Shown: one piece after another, positions 1 through 6,638 of the stretch
Layout: each line of letters starts with the position of its first letter
How positions within the stretch are numbered: position 1 is the stretch's first letter
From: JAXDBV01 sp034678415
GTDB taxonomy: Bacteria; Bacteroidota; Bacteroidia; Bacteroidales; VadinHA17
Direction: 5' to 3'
DNA: 7,949 nt
Assembly (NCBI GenBank): GCA_034678415.1
Contig: JAXDBV010000028.1
Location: 1-7,949, forward strand
Translations under genes and position numbers: made by a program
Notes under the pieces: model-generated
What the model was told of the DNA's origin: nothing
The model's input: the letters and a program-made list of their open reading frames with translations, nothing else
Databases searched by the model: none

Positions 1-114
1 AACGTGCCCTCGCCACAACTATCCATCGACCTTTCCGGCTTTCCCAAAGGTATCTATTATGTTAATGTGATCCTGCCCGGCAAGAAAACCGGCCAAAAAG
101 TGGTTATCCTGTAA
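1..114 (+). CDS. 3' end of a secreted protein with a T9SS type A C-terminal sorting domain (partial)
   Basis: Frame 1 is open from the window edge to the TAA at 112-114, giving the last 37 residues of a longer protein. They contain IDLSGFPKGIYYVNV, followed by a Lys/Gly turn and a final KVVIL. This matches the end of the Por secretion system C-terminal sorting domain (TIGR04183-like): a hydrophobic strand, then G-[IV]-Y, a strand, a turn with lysines, and a last strand ending K-hh-h at the stop codon. In Bacteroidota this domain sends proteins carrying a Sec signal peptide through the type IX system to the cell surface or medium, where it is normally removed. The functional part of the protein lies outside the window, so its activity is unknown. 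A strong terminator about 100 nt downstream suggests it is the last gene of its transcript. Confidence 0.85.
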   Translation, partial: NVPSPQLSIDLSGFPKGIYYVNVILPGKKTGQKVVIL

Positions 115-216
115 AAAAGTACCGCCTGGGGATTTTGGCATACACATTGCTCAGACCACCGAGCGTTCATTATAATCCCTCACCTCAGGTTATGATTGAT
201 CCTCGGCCGGTGAATA

Positions 217-249
217 ACCCGCCGAAAGTGGTTTCGGCGGGTATTTTTT
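217..249 (+). terminator. Rho-independent terminator after the T9SS cargo gene
   Basis: A perfect 11-bp stem pairs ACCCGCCGAAA (217-227) with TTTCGGCGGGT (232-242) around a 4-nt loop (GTGG). A run of six T (244-249) follows directly. This is a textbook intrinsic terminator for the + strand gene ending at 114. Confidence 0.9.
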
Positions 250-274
250 CCCGCCATTAAGTGCCATACCTTTG
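244..274 (+). promoter_or_regulatory. Candidate Bacteroidota promoter for the lipoprotein gene
   Basis: TACCTTTG at 267-274 fits the Bacteroidota -7 consensus TAnnTTTG. A TTTT at 244-247, 19 nt upstream, is a 3/4 match to the -33 TTTG and overlaps the T-run of the preceding terminator. If used, the leader would be about 195-200 nt before the ATG at 478, which is long. No better TAnnTTTG match was seen between 275 and 477. Confidence 0.4.
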
Positions 275-477
275 ATATAAACGGATTACAAAAATGTTCG
301 TCATCGAAAACCGGACATTCATCAAAAATTATTGCGGTTTATATACCTGATAAGAATTAAATCAATTGATAATCAACCAAATAAATAATTTACCCTCGCG
401 GTCTTTATTACAACCTTTTGTCTTCGGGAGTCGTTTTTATCCGTAAATCATCTTGAATCAAAACAAAAATTACTCCT
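275..477 (+). other. AT-rich intergenic stretch / presumed 5' leader of the lipoprotein gene
   Basis: About 200 nt without a gene. It contains an 8-bp inverted repeat, ATATAAAC (275-282) and GTTTATAT (337-344), starting right after the candidate -7 box. The rest is AT-rich and shows no recognised riboswitch or RNA gene. No Shine-Dalgarno sequence precedes the ATG at 478, which is usual for the phylum. Confidence 0.5.
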
Positions 478-1434
478 ATGAAGAAGACTATTGTGTTATT
501 TGGCGCATTCATTGCTATTGGTTTAATGCTGAATTCGTGTTCAGAAAGCCTGATCAGTGATGAGGGCCAGGATGTTGACAAACAGAAAAGCCTCGTACTG
601 ACGAATGAAACCGAATGTGGTACACCGGTGGTGTATGACCTGAAGTATTACGCCTATCCGAACCCGGAATGGATCAATGTCGGTTCCCTTACAGTAACAA
701 ACACAGGCACCTCGCTCATCATGAAATTCGAAGTGTTCCCTTCTGATGCCGGCTGGGGTATTTATGACATTTATTATTTCATCGGGAACAAGGAAGATAT
801 TCCTCTCACTCCGGAAGGTGAAATTGACTGGGGAACGGAAGGATTCACTCATCTTAACTATCCCGAATGGCAAGGGAATTTATCCATTACGGAGGCGGTT
901 CCCCTGGATGTCCTGCTGGACTGCTTCTATATCGCGGTCAAAGTCAGGCTGAGAGCTCCGAATCCTGAAGGTGGCTATCCTCTGCAGAAACTTATCTATC
1001 CCAGTATCATGATCAACGGGGAAAGAACCGATATCTGGAATAACCAGTACTGTATTGAGGAATGTGATTCCATCGGTACAGGTACCCCGGGATACTGGAA
1101 GAACCATTCCGAAGCATGGCCGGTCGAATCGATAACCATTGGCGGTGTTGAATACACGAAAACTAATGCAATCCAGATTATGTGGAGTGACAAGAGCCGT
1201 GACAAAACATACGGTATGTTCAGTCATCTTGTAGCTGCCAGGCTCAATCTTCTCATCGGAACTGACCCTTCCTGTATTGCCGAAAGCATTTCACTGGCCG
1301 ATACATGGATGGCTTCCCATCCGGCAGGTAGCGGTGTACTGGCCAACAGCGCTACATGGAAAGAAGCGGAAGGCTGGTTTACCATGCTGGATAATTACAA
1401 CAACGGCCTGTTGTGCGCTCCCCCAAGGGACTAG
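478..1434 (+). CDS. Lipoprotein with C-terminal TPGYWKNH-type domain
   Basis: This 318-residue protein starts with a lipoprotein signal peptide: basic MKK, a hydrophobic stretch from about residue 5 to 18, and lipobox LNSC with the acylated Cys at 21. The start is fixed by this signal. Residues 22-195 are not recognised; they look like an extracytoplasmic beta-rich region with scattered aromatics and cysteines, including Cys47 and a CIEEC pair near 192-196. From about 200 the protein carries GTGTPGYWKNH, then an AWPV motif, an IGGVEYT motif, a DKTY motif, a helix LVAARLNLLIG, and finally LDNYNNGLLCAP. I recall this arrangement as a recurrent, functionally uncharacterised domain of secreted proteins in environmental bacteria. 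The protein is predicted to sit in the outer membrane, possibly facing outward. The gene is flanked by terminators and looks monocistronic. No enzymatic function should be assigned. Confidence 0.85.
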   Translation: MKKTIVLFGAFIAIGLMLNSCSESLISDEGQDVDKQKSLVLTNETECGTPVVYDLKYYAYPNPEWINVGSLTVTNTGTSLIMKFEVFPSDAGWGIYDIYYFIGNKEDIPLTPEGEIDWGTEGFTHLNYPEWQGNLSITEAVPLDVLLDCFYIAVKVRLRAPNPEGGYPLQKLIYPSIMINGERTDIWNNQYCIEECDSIGTGTPGYWKNHSEAWPVESITIGGVEYTKTNAIQIMWSDKSRDKTYGMFSHLVAARLNLLIGTDPSCIAESISLADTWMASHPAGSGVLANSATWKEAEGWFTMLDNYNNGLLCAPPRD

Positions 1435-1545
1435 GTACCAACCGTCGTGAAACACTCACTGGTGTGCAGTGTATAAACCGTTCCCTGTAGAGAATGACAT
1501 TTACATCGCCTGATTTTGTAAGTAATAACAGGTGAAATAGTACAG

Positions 1546-1580
1546 AAAATGATCCAGATAACTTTTGGATCATTTTTTTT
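1546..1580 (+). terminator. Rho-independent terminator after the lipoprotein gene
   Basis: An 11-bp perfect stem pairs AAAATGATCCA (1546-1556) with TGGATCATTTT (1566-1576) around a 9-nt loop, and the T-run continues to 1580. The A-rich left arm could also serve the opposite direction, but no minus strand gene ends here, so it is read as the terminator of the gene ending at 1434. Confidence 0.88.
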
Positions 1581-1815
1581 GAAGGATACGAAGTGTCTCT
1601 ATGGCTGACCGTAGAACAATACCAGGCATGAAGTATGAATCCCCGTTCTCTCAGGGGAAAGGAGAATAAAAATGAAACAGGTCGGAAAAACTAGTATGTC
1701 AGACAATTTTATGTACATTTAACCCGATTGAATATTTTCATAAATTTGTCATGATTACTCCGTTGATATTTAACAATCTTTATATTATCATTACTTTTTC
1801 TAAAACAGTTTTTAA
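1581..1815. other. Intergenic stretch with two doubtful mini-ORFs and the operon leader
   Basis: No conventional gene is supported here. Two tiny consecutive + strand reading frames occur at 1601-1669 (22 codons plus stop) and 1672-1722 (16 codons plus stop, MKQVGKTSMSDNFMYI). The second ATG is preceded at 7 nt by AAAGGAG (1658-1664), an unusually good Shine-Dalgarno match for this phylum. A 5-bp stem, TCCCC (1640-1644) with GGGGA (1654-1658), lies just before it. Frames this short arise easily by chance, so neither is called as a CDS. From about 1725 on the sequence is very AT-rich and holds the promoter and leader of the operon. Confidence 0.4.
1718..1748 (+). promoter_or_regulatory. Promoter candidate for the acp-asnB-nadE-ligase operon
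   Basis: TAAATTTG at 1741-1748 matches the Bacteroidota -7 consensus TAnnTTTG exactly. TTTA at 1718-1721 is a 3/4 match to the -33 TTTG with a 19-nt spacer. Transcription would begin near 1754, leaving an AT-rich leader of about 60 nt before the first gene. Its position between a terminator and a four-gene run supports it. Confidence 0.55.
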
Positions 1816-2070
1816 ATGATGGATCTGAATACAGTTAAGGAGAGGATTAAGGAGTTTATCACGAAATCCACATTCATTGATGGTGCCCGCATCGACTATA
1901 CAACCATGATCTTCAAGGAAGGCATTCTTGACTCGATGGGGCTGGTATCCCTGATTGCCTTCCTGGAAGAAGAATACAAGATCAGTACCGATGATACCGA
2001 TCTGGTGGAAGAAAATTTTGAGACGATCGATGCGATTGCCGCTTTCATCGGGAGAAAATCCGATAATTAG
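1816..2070 (+). CDS. Acyl carrier protein
   Basis: This 84-residue acidic protein has the length and helix pattern of a stand-alone acyl carrier (phosphopantetheine-binding) protein. The 4'-phosphopantetheine attachment motif is in EGILDSMGLVSL, with Ser40 as the modified residue, followed by the helix IAFLEEEYKI typical of helix II and III. It should carry an acyl or aminoacyl group as a thioester in the cytoplasm. It differs from housekeeping fatty-acid ACP in the DSMG in place of DSLD around the serine, and it has no fab genes nearby, so it is a dedicated carrier. It opens the operon, 24 nt before asnB, and its natural loading enzyme is probably the AMP-forming ligase at the end of the same operon. 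ATG codons at 1816 and 1819 are both possible starts and differ by one Met. Confidence 0.9.
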   Translation: MMDLNTVKERIKEFITKSTFIDGARIDYTTMIFKEGILDSMGLVSLIAFLEEEYKISTDDTDLVEENFETIDAIAAFIGRKSDN

Positions 2071-2094
2071 TTACACTGCCTGACCTGAAGCAAG

Positions 2095-4068
2095 ATGTGC
2101 GGAATAGTAGGAATACTTAATCATTCCTCCGGTCCATCGTCCATTCACGGGATCCTTCAGCAAATGCTGCAACGTATCGATCACAGGGGACCGGATGAGA
2201 AAGGGATCTATACCGGCAGGAAAATAGGGATGGGCAGTGCCCGCCTGAGTATTATTGACCTGAAAACGGGCCAGCAACCGATATCTAATACGAACCAGGA
2301 TCTTTGGATCGTATTTAACGGCGAGGTATATAATTTCCCGGAATTGCGGGACGATCTGGCTAAAAAGGGCCACACCTTCAGAACAACAAGCGATACTGAA
2401 GTTATTGTTCATCTTTACGAGGAGTACAGCGAGAAGTGTCTCCCCATGCTGAACGGCCAGGTCGTGTTCGCAATCTGGGACAAGAAGAAACAGGAACTGT
2501 TTATCGCCAGGGACAGGGTGGGGGTAAGGCCGTTGTTTTATACCGAGTACAACCACCAGTTTATCTTCGCGTCGGAAATAAAAGCATTCCTGGAGGTGCC
2601 GGGGCTCAGCCTGCAAATCTCTCCCGCGGCGCTCAAACAGGTGTTTACCTTCTGGACCACCCTCAGCCCGGCAACCATCTTCGAAAATGTCTATGAGCTC
2701 CTGCCCGGCCATTTTATGCGGATCAACGGCGATTCAAGAACTATCGCCCCCTTCTGGCAACTCACTTTCCCCGATGAAGGCAACGAAGACCGCCGTAGCC
2801 TGCACGAGATGCTCGAGGAATTTCATGACCTCTTCCTCGATGCGGTGAGGATACGCCTCCGAGCCGATGTTCCCGTGGGAGCTTATCTCAGCGGAGGGAT
2901 CGATTCCAGTGTCACCACCGCCTATATCAAGCAGGTATTCCCCGACATCCTCCGTACCTTCTCAATTACATTTACCGAAAAGGAATTTGATGAGTCAGGG
3001 TTTCAGAAAATGGTGGTGGACTACCTCAAAACAGAGCATACATCCATCACCTGCACGCCCGACGATATCGCCGCAAAGTTCCAGGATGTGGTATGGTATT
3101 CTGAGATACCCCTCCTGAGAACCGCTCCGGCTCCAATGTACTTCCTTTCCGGTATCGTCAGGGACAGTAACTATAAGGTTGTGATCACCGGTGAAGGAGC
3201 GGATGAGATGCTGGCAGGATATGACATCTTCAAGGAAACAGTGATACGCCGGTTCTGGGCAAGACAGCCCGATTCCAAATACCGGCCCCTCCTGCTGAAA
3301 AACCTTTATCCCTATATGCCGAACCTGCAGGGAGCCAAAGCCCCCATGCTCAAATTCTTCTTCGGTTACAAGCTGGAAGAGACCGGCTCACCTGTCTATT
3401 CACACCTCATACGATGGAACAACACCTCCAGGATACAGAACCACTTCTCCCCTGACCTGAAACAATCCGTTAAGGATTATGATCCCGTGCACGATCTCCT
3501 GTCACGCCTGCCGGCAAATTTCAACAGGATGAGCCCTCTCGCGAAAGCACAATGGCTCGAAAGTACCATCTTCCTCTCCGGTTATCTCCTCTCCTCACAG
3601 GGCGATCGAATGGCAATGGCTAACTCGGTAGAAGGACGATACCCCTTCCTTGATCACCGAATTATCGAATTCTGTTCCCGCCTGTCTCCTGACCTGAAAC
3701 TGAACGGTCTGAACGAAAAATACCTCCTGAAGAAACTGATGAAGGGTAAGCTGCCCGACCCGGTGTTACAACGACCCAAACAGGCATACAGGGCTCCTAT
3801 CACCAGTAGCTTCATCTATAGCAACCCGGTATATCTGTCAGAGATGCTGGCTGAACAGACATTGATGTCGGCAGGACTGTTTGACCACAAGTCGGTGCAG
3901 CAGTTGCTGAATAATATGAAGATGAGACGGATCGTTTCGGAAGTTGATAATATGGCCATTACCGGCATCCTTTCAACACAGATACTATACCATCAATATG
4001 TTAACCGGTCAGCAGACAGGCACGTAAAAACCATGTCAAACCAGTGTAAAATTGTTAACGAGGAATAA
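2095..4068 (+). CDS. asnB: Asparagine synthase (glutamine-hydrolysing) family amidotransferase
   Basis: This 657-residue protein has the two-domain AsnB architecture. The start is certain: MCGIVGIL supplies Cys2, the N-terminal nucleophile of class II glutaminases once Met is removed. Glutamine-site residues are in place: Arg50 (GSARLSIID), the oxyanion motif FNGEVYN (74-80) and Asp100 in SDTE. The C-terminal synthetase domain has the PP-loop SGGIDSS at 266-272 and the GEGADE motif at 366-371. The enzyme hydrolyses glutamine and channels ammonia to an acyl-adenylate. All catalytic motifs seem intact. It is about 100 residues longer than E. coli AsnB, in the range of the asn_synth_AEB type often found in polysaccharide and specialised-metabolite clusters, where members amidate sugars or other carboxylates in place of aspartate. 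It lies 24 nt after the carrier gene and 24 nt before a NadE-like gene. The true substrate is unknown; simple asparagine synthesis is possible but less likely in this setting. Confidence 0.9.
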   Translation: MCGIVGILNHSSGPSSIHGILQQMLQRIDHRGPDEKGIYTGRKIGMGSARLSIIDLKTGQQPISNTNQDLWIVFNGEVYNFPELRDDLAKKGHTFRTTSDTEVIVHLYEEYSEKCLPMLNGQVVFAIWDKKKQELFIARDRVGVRPLFYTEYNHQFIFASEIKAFLEVPGLSLQISPAALKQVFTFWTTLSPATIFENVYELLPGHFMRINGDSRTIAPFWQLTFPDEGNEDRRSLHEMLEEFHDLFLDAVRIRLRADVPVGAYLSGGIDSSVTTAYIKQVFPDILRTFSITFTEKEFDESGFQKMVVDYLKTEHTSITCTPDDIAAKFQDVVWYSEIPLLRTAPAPMYFLSGIVRDSNYKVVITGEGADEMLAGYDIFKETVIRRFWARQPDSKYRPLLLKNLYPYMPNLQGAKAPMLKFFFGYKLEETGSPVYSHLIRWNNTSRIQNHFSPDLKQSVKDYDPVHDLLSRLPANFNRMSPLAKAQWLESTIFLSGYLLSSQGDRMAMANSVEGRYPFLDHRIIEFCSRLSPDLKLNGLNEKYLLKKLMKGKLPDPVLQRPKQAYRAPITSSFIYSNPVYLSEMLAEQTLMSAGLFDHKSVQQLLNNMKMRRIVSEVDNMAITGILSTQILYHQYVNRSADRHVKTMSNQCKIVNEE

Positions 4069-4092
4069 TGTTATTTATTTAAAAACAGGGAT

Positions 4093-5076
4093 ATGAAAAA
4101 GACTACAAAGCCCTTCAGCAGGGATATTCTGATGATAGATGATATTGAAGAGAAGGTAGATCAGATCCTGTCAAAACTCCGTTCCGATGTCAGGGTCAGG
4201 CTGGAACGAAACGGGGGTGTTGTCGGTATTAGCGGGGGGATCGACTCATCGGTCACCCTTGCCTTAACGTCAAAAGCCCTGGGCCCGGAAAATGTGCTGG
4301 GTATCATGTTACCCGAGAAAGACTCAAATCCTGACAGCCTCAGGCTGGCCGCTGAGCTCGCCGATACCTTTGGTGTCAGGACGATCGTGGAAAACATTAC
4401 CGGCGCCCTTGAAGGATTCGGATGTTACCGCAGGCGCGACGAAGCCGTGAAAAACGTCTTCCCCGAATATAACCCCGCCTTCCATAAGGTCAAGATAGGT
4501 ATCCGGCAGAGCAGCCTTAAGGTAAACCTTCCGCCAGTGTTCTCTGTTACCATTCAGGATCCCGACGGCAAGGAGAAATCCAGGCTCCTGCCGGTAAAGG
4601 AATATCTTCAGATCGTCGCATCATCAAACTTCAAACAGAGAAGCAGGATGGCTATGTTGTATCATCATGCCGAACGGCTGTATTATGCAGTGATCGGAAC
4701 ACCCAACAAACACGAGGTAGAACAGGGATTTTTTGTCAAGTACGGTGACGGCGGAGCCGATGTCATGCCCATTGGTCACCTCTATAAAACACAGGTCTAC
4801 CAGGTAGCCCGGCACCTCGGAGTGCCCCAGGCCATCATCGATCGTACCCCAACAACCGATACCTACTCAGCTGAACAAACACAGGAGGAATTCTTCTACC
4901 AGCTGCCATTTGAAATGATGGACCTCCTCTGGTTTGCATGGGAAAACGGGTACGAACCCGCCGAAGTGGCTAACGTGTTGAATCTTACGGAAACCGAAAT
5001 AAGGAATGTATTTACTAACTTTGAACGAAAAAGAAAAACAACCCGGTATCTGCGAATGCCTCCTATTTTCGACTAA
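4093..5076 (+). CDS. nadE: NAD(+) synthase (NadE) family ammonia-dependent ligase
   Basis: This 327-residue protein belongs to the NadE branch of the N-type ATP pyrophosphatases. Visible motifs are the PP-loop GISGGIDSS (45-53), NFKQRSRM (179-186, the NxKxRxRM helix), GTPNKHE (202-208), and GFFVKYGDGGAD (212-223), then a PIGHLYKTQV segment. NadE adenylates the carboxylate of nicotinate adenine dinucleotide and replaces AMP with ammonia. There is no nitrilase-type glutaminase domain, so ammonia must come from outside. It is longer than typical single-domain NadE (about 250-280 residues): the stretch between the LPEKD segment and NFKQR is roughly 40-45 residues longer and includes a probable beta hairpin around 135-165. 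The usual QTDE-type segment near the end reads EQTQEEF. These differences and the operon with acp, asnB and an acyl ligase suggest a specialised paralogue acting on another acid; real NAD synthesis is not excluded. The ATG at 4132 is an alternative start 13 codons in. Confidence 0.82.
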   Translation: MKKTTKPFSRDILMIDDIEEKVDQILSKLRSDVRVRLERNGGVVGISGGIDSSVTLALTSKALGPENVLGIMLPEKDSNPDSLRLAAELADTFGVRTIVENITGALEGFGCYRRRDEAVKNVFPEYNPAFHKVKIGIRQSSLKVNLPPVFSVTIQDPDGKEKSRLLPVKEYLQIVASSNFKQRSRMAMLYHHAERLYYAVIGTPNKHEVEQGFFVKYGDGGADVMPIGHLYKTQVYQVARHLGVPQAIIDRTPTTDTYSAEQTQEEFFYQLPFEMMDLLWFAWENGYEPAEVANVLNLTETEIRNVFTNFERKRKTTRYLRMPPIFD

Positions 5077-5103
5077 TTCAATCATCATATAACATCGGAC
5101 CTG

Positions 5104-6591
5104 ATGAATGCATTTGACTATTTTTTCCAGATATCGGGGAATCTCGACAAAAACCTGATCCTGGGTCCATCCGAAACAGTTTCGTATAAGGATATTTATC
5201 AGAAAAGCCTCCTGGTAGCCAGGTACCTGCATAATACTTTCGGCGAGAATAATAACGTTATTATTATCAGCCCCAATTCCTCCTTCTTCCTCATTGCCTA
5301 CCTGGGGATTATGAAATCGGGCAATGTATGTGTGCCTCTGAATCCGGTCATCGAAGCCGACAACCTTAAATACATCAGCGATTCCATTCAGTGCAGGTAT
5401 GCCTTTGTCCCCGGTAATATCACCGGTAAATATGCCCTGGACGCACAACATATCATCGATGAATCGGCTGTTAAAAAGATCTGTGAACAGGCGGCACAGG
5501 AGGATTCATGGGTGCTTCCGGATCATTTTGATGAAAGAAGGCTCAACCAGATACTGTTCACATCCGGCTCCACCGGTTTGCCGAAAGGAGTGCAGCTCAG
5601 CCATAAAAACCTTATCGCCAACACCGAATCCATCCTCAAGTATCTGCAGTTAACGGAGAACGATATTATCGAAGTGGTTTTACCGTTCTTTTATTGTTAC
5701 GGGCTGTCTCTCCTCCACACCCATCTCAGGGTTGGCGGATCGCTCGTCCTGAACAACAGCTTTATGTTCCTGGGGTCCGTCTTTAATGACCTGAAAAAAT
5801 ACCGTTGCACAGGTTTTTCTGGAGTGCCCACCCACTTCCAGATACTCCTCCGTAAATCAAAGATCTTTAAAAGCCTCGATCTGCCTGACCTGAGATACGT
5901 TACCCAGGCGGGAGGGAAGCTACATAATGTCTTTATCAGGGAGTTTATCGAAGCCTTTCCACGCATCCGGTTTTTTGTGATGTACGGACAGACGGAAGCG
6001 ACGGCCAGGCTGTCATACCTGCCTCCTGAAATGCTGAATGAAAAGATGGGATCCATCGGGAAAGGAATCCCGGATGTAACCCTCGATGTGCTGAATGAGA
6101 AAGATGAACCCGTGAAACCAGATGAGGTGGGTGAGATCGTGGCTAAAGGCGATAATATCATGACCGGTTACCTGAATGATCCCGCCGCCAACGCCCAAAC
6201 CCTGAGAAACGGCTGGCTTTATACCGGCGATATGGCCAGAAAGGATGAAGACGGTTTTATCTATCTTACCGCCAGAAAGAAAGAAATTATTAAAGTGGGT
6301 GGCAGAAGGGTAAGCCCGAAGGAAATAGAAGAAGTGATTGTCTCCGTCCCCGAAGTGGTCGATTGTACCATCGAAGGAGTATATGATGAATTGCTCGGTG
6401 AAGCCATCAAGGCCACCGTCGTGCTGCAGGACTCGGTCGATAAAGAGCAGGGAAAAGAAATCATTATCTCCGTGTGCCGCAAAAGACTGGCACAATATAA
6501 AATCCCTCAGTTATTCCATTTCGAGGAAAAACTCACTATCTCATCCACCGGTAAAAAAGTGAAGGGCGCCGGTAAGGAAGTAAAAGGATAA
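5104..6591 (+). CDS. AMP-forming acyl ligase (ANL superfamily), probable loader of the carrier protein
   Basis: This 495-residue protein has the full ANL adenylating-enzyme set: ATP-binding P-loop TSGSTGLPKG (153-162), YGQTEA (294-299), YTGD with Asp376 binding the ribose, the hinge region ARKKEIIKVGGRRVSP (390-405), and STGK with the catalytic Lys at 484 in the C-terminal lid. It activates a carboxylic acid with ATP to an acyl-adenylate and transfers it to a thiol, either CoA or a phosphopantetheine arm. It has no fused carrier or condensation domain. A carrier protein encoded at the start of the same operon is the obvious partner. The substrate cannot be deduced. The gene starts 27 nt after the NadE-like gene and is the last of the operon. 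The C-terminus is odd: after Lys484 the usual R-x-x-L ending is replaced by GKKVKGAGKEVKG, coded by two copies of a 21-nt unit. Confidence 0.88.
   Translation: MNAFDYFFQISGNLDKNLILGPSETVSYKDIYQKSLLVARYLHNTFGENNNVIIISPNSSFFLIAYLGIMKSGNVCVPLNPVIEADNLKYISDSIQCRYAFVPGNITGKYALDAQHIIDESAVKKICEQAAQEDSWVLPDHFDERRLNQILFTSGSTGLPKGVQLSHKNLIANTESILKYLQLTENDIIEVVLPFFYCYGLSLLHTHLRVGGSLVLNNSFMFLGSVFNDLKKYRCTGFSGVPTHFQILLRKSKIFKSLDLPDLRYVTQAGGKLHNVFIREFIEAFPRIRFFVMYGQTEATARLSYLPPEMLNEKMGSIGKGIPDVTLDVLNEKDEPVKPDEVGEIVAKGDNIMTGYLNDPAANAQTLRNGWLYTGDMARKDEDGFIYLTARKKEIIKVGGRRVSPKEIEEVIVSVPEVVDCTIEGVYDELLGEAIKATVVLQDSVDKEQGKEIIISVCRKRLAQYKIPQLFHFEEKLTISSTGKKVKGAGKEVKG
6550..6591 (+). repeat. Two-copy 21-nt tandem duplication at the end of the ligase gene
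   Basis: Units 6550-6570 (GKKVKGA) and 6571-6591 (GKEVKG plus stop) are adjacent and in frame. They differ mostly at third positions, so the duplication is either old or a chance low-complexity Lys/Gly tail. The first copy contains the catalytic Lys codon (6553-6555). Confidence 0.5.
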
Positions 6592-6605
6592 TTATCGGAT
6601 TGTGT

Positions 6606-6631
6606 CCCGATTCCGGTACGGTTCAATCGGG
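6606..6631. terminator. Hairpin between convergent genes, possible weak bidirectional terminator
   Basis: CCCGATT (6606-6612) pairs with AATCGGG (6625-6631), with an inner CCG/CGG stem (6613-6615 with 6619-6621) and a small bulge. It lies in the 47-nt gap between the ligase stop and the stop of the minus strand sugar transferase. Neither side has a T-run, and ATCGG at 6594-6598 could pair with CCGAT instead. Termination here is therefore inferred mainly from position. Confidence 0.35.
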
Positions 6632-6638
6632 TACCTCC

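Noticed and set aside
541..1227. Minus strand frames opposite the lipoprotein gene (541-873, 880-1227, 996-1205)
   Set aside because: They overlap a gene with a clear lipobox and domain, and none has a signal, motif or promoter.
2071..2712. 213-codon open frame on the minus strand
   Set aside because: It is fully antisense to the AsnB glutaminase domain, has no recognisable domain, and its protein is typical of an antisense shadow. The + strand frame has every family motif.
2095..4068. Beta-lactam synthetase or carbapenam synthetase reading of the AsnB protein
   Set aside because: Those relatives generally lack a working glutaminase, whereas Cys2, Arg50 and Asp100 are all present here, and no beta-lactam pathway partner is nearby.
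4068..4092. Short frame starting at the ATG overlapping the asnB stop
   Set aside because: It stops after four codons and has no features; it is only the gap between two operon genes.
4867..5451. 194-codon open frame on the minus strand
   Set aside because: It spans the end of the NadE-like gene and the start of the ligase gene on the opposite strand and has no recognisable motif.
2081..5900. Recurring CCTGACCTGA-like words at several places
   Set aside because: Most lie in coding sequence as Pro/Asp/Leu codons in different genes, with no regular spacing or shared flank, so they reflect codon preference and not a repeat family.
1816..6591. Nonribosomal peptide or polyketide synthase cluster
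   Set aside because: A carrier protein and an adenylating ligase are present, but no condensation, ketosynthase, acyltransferase or thioesterase domain is found in the window.
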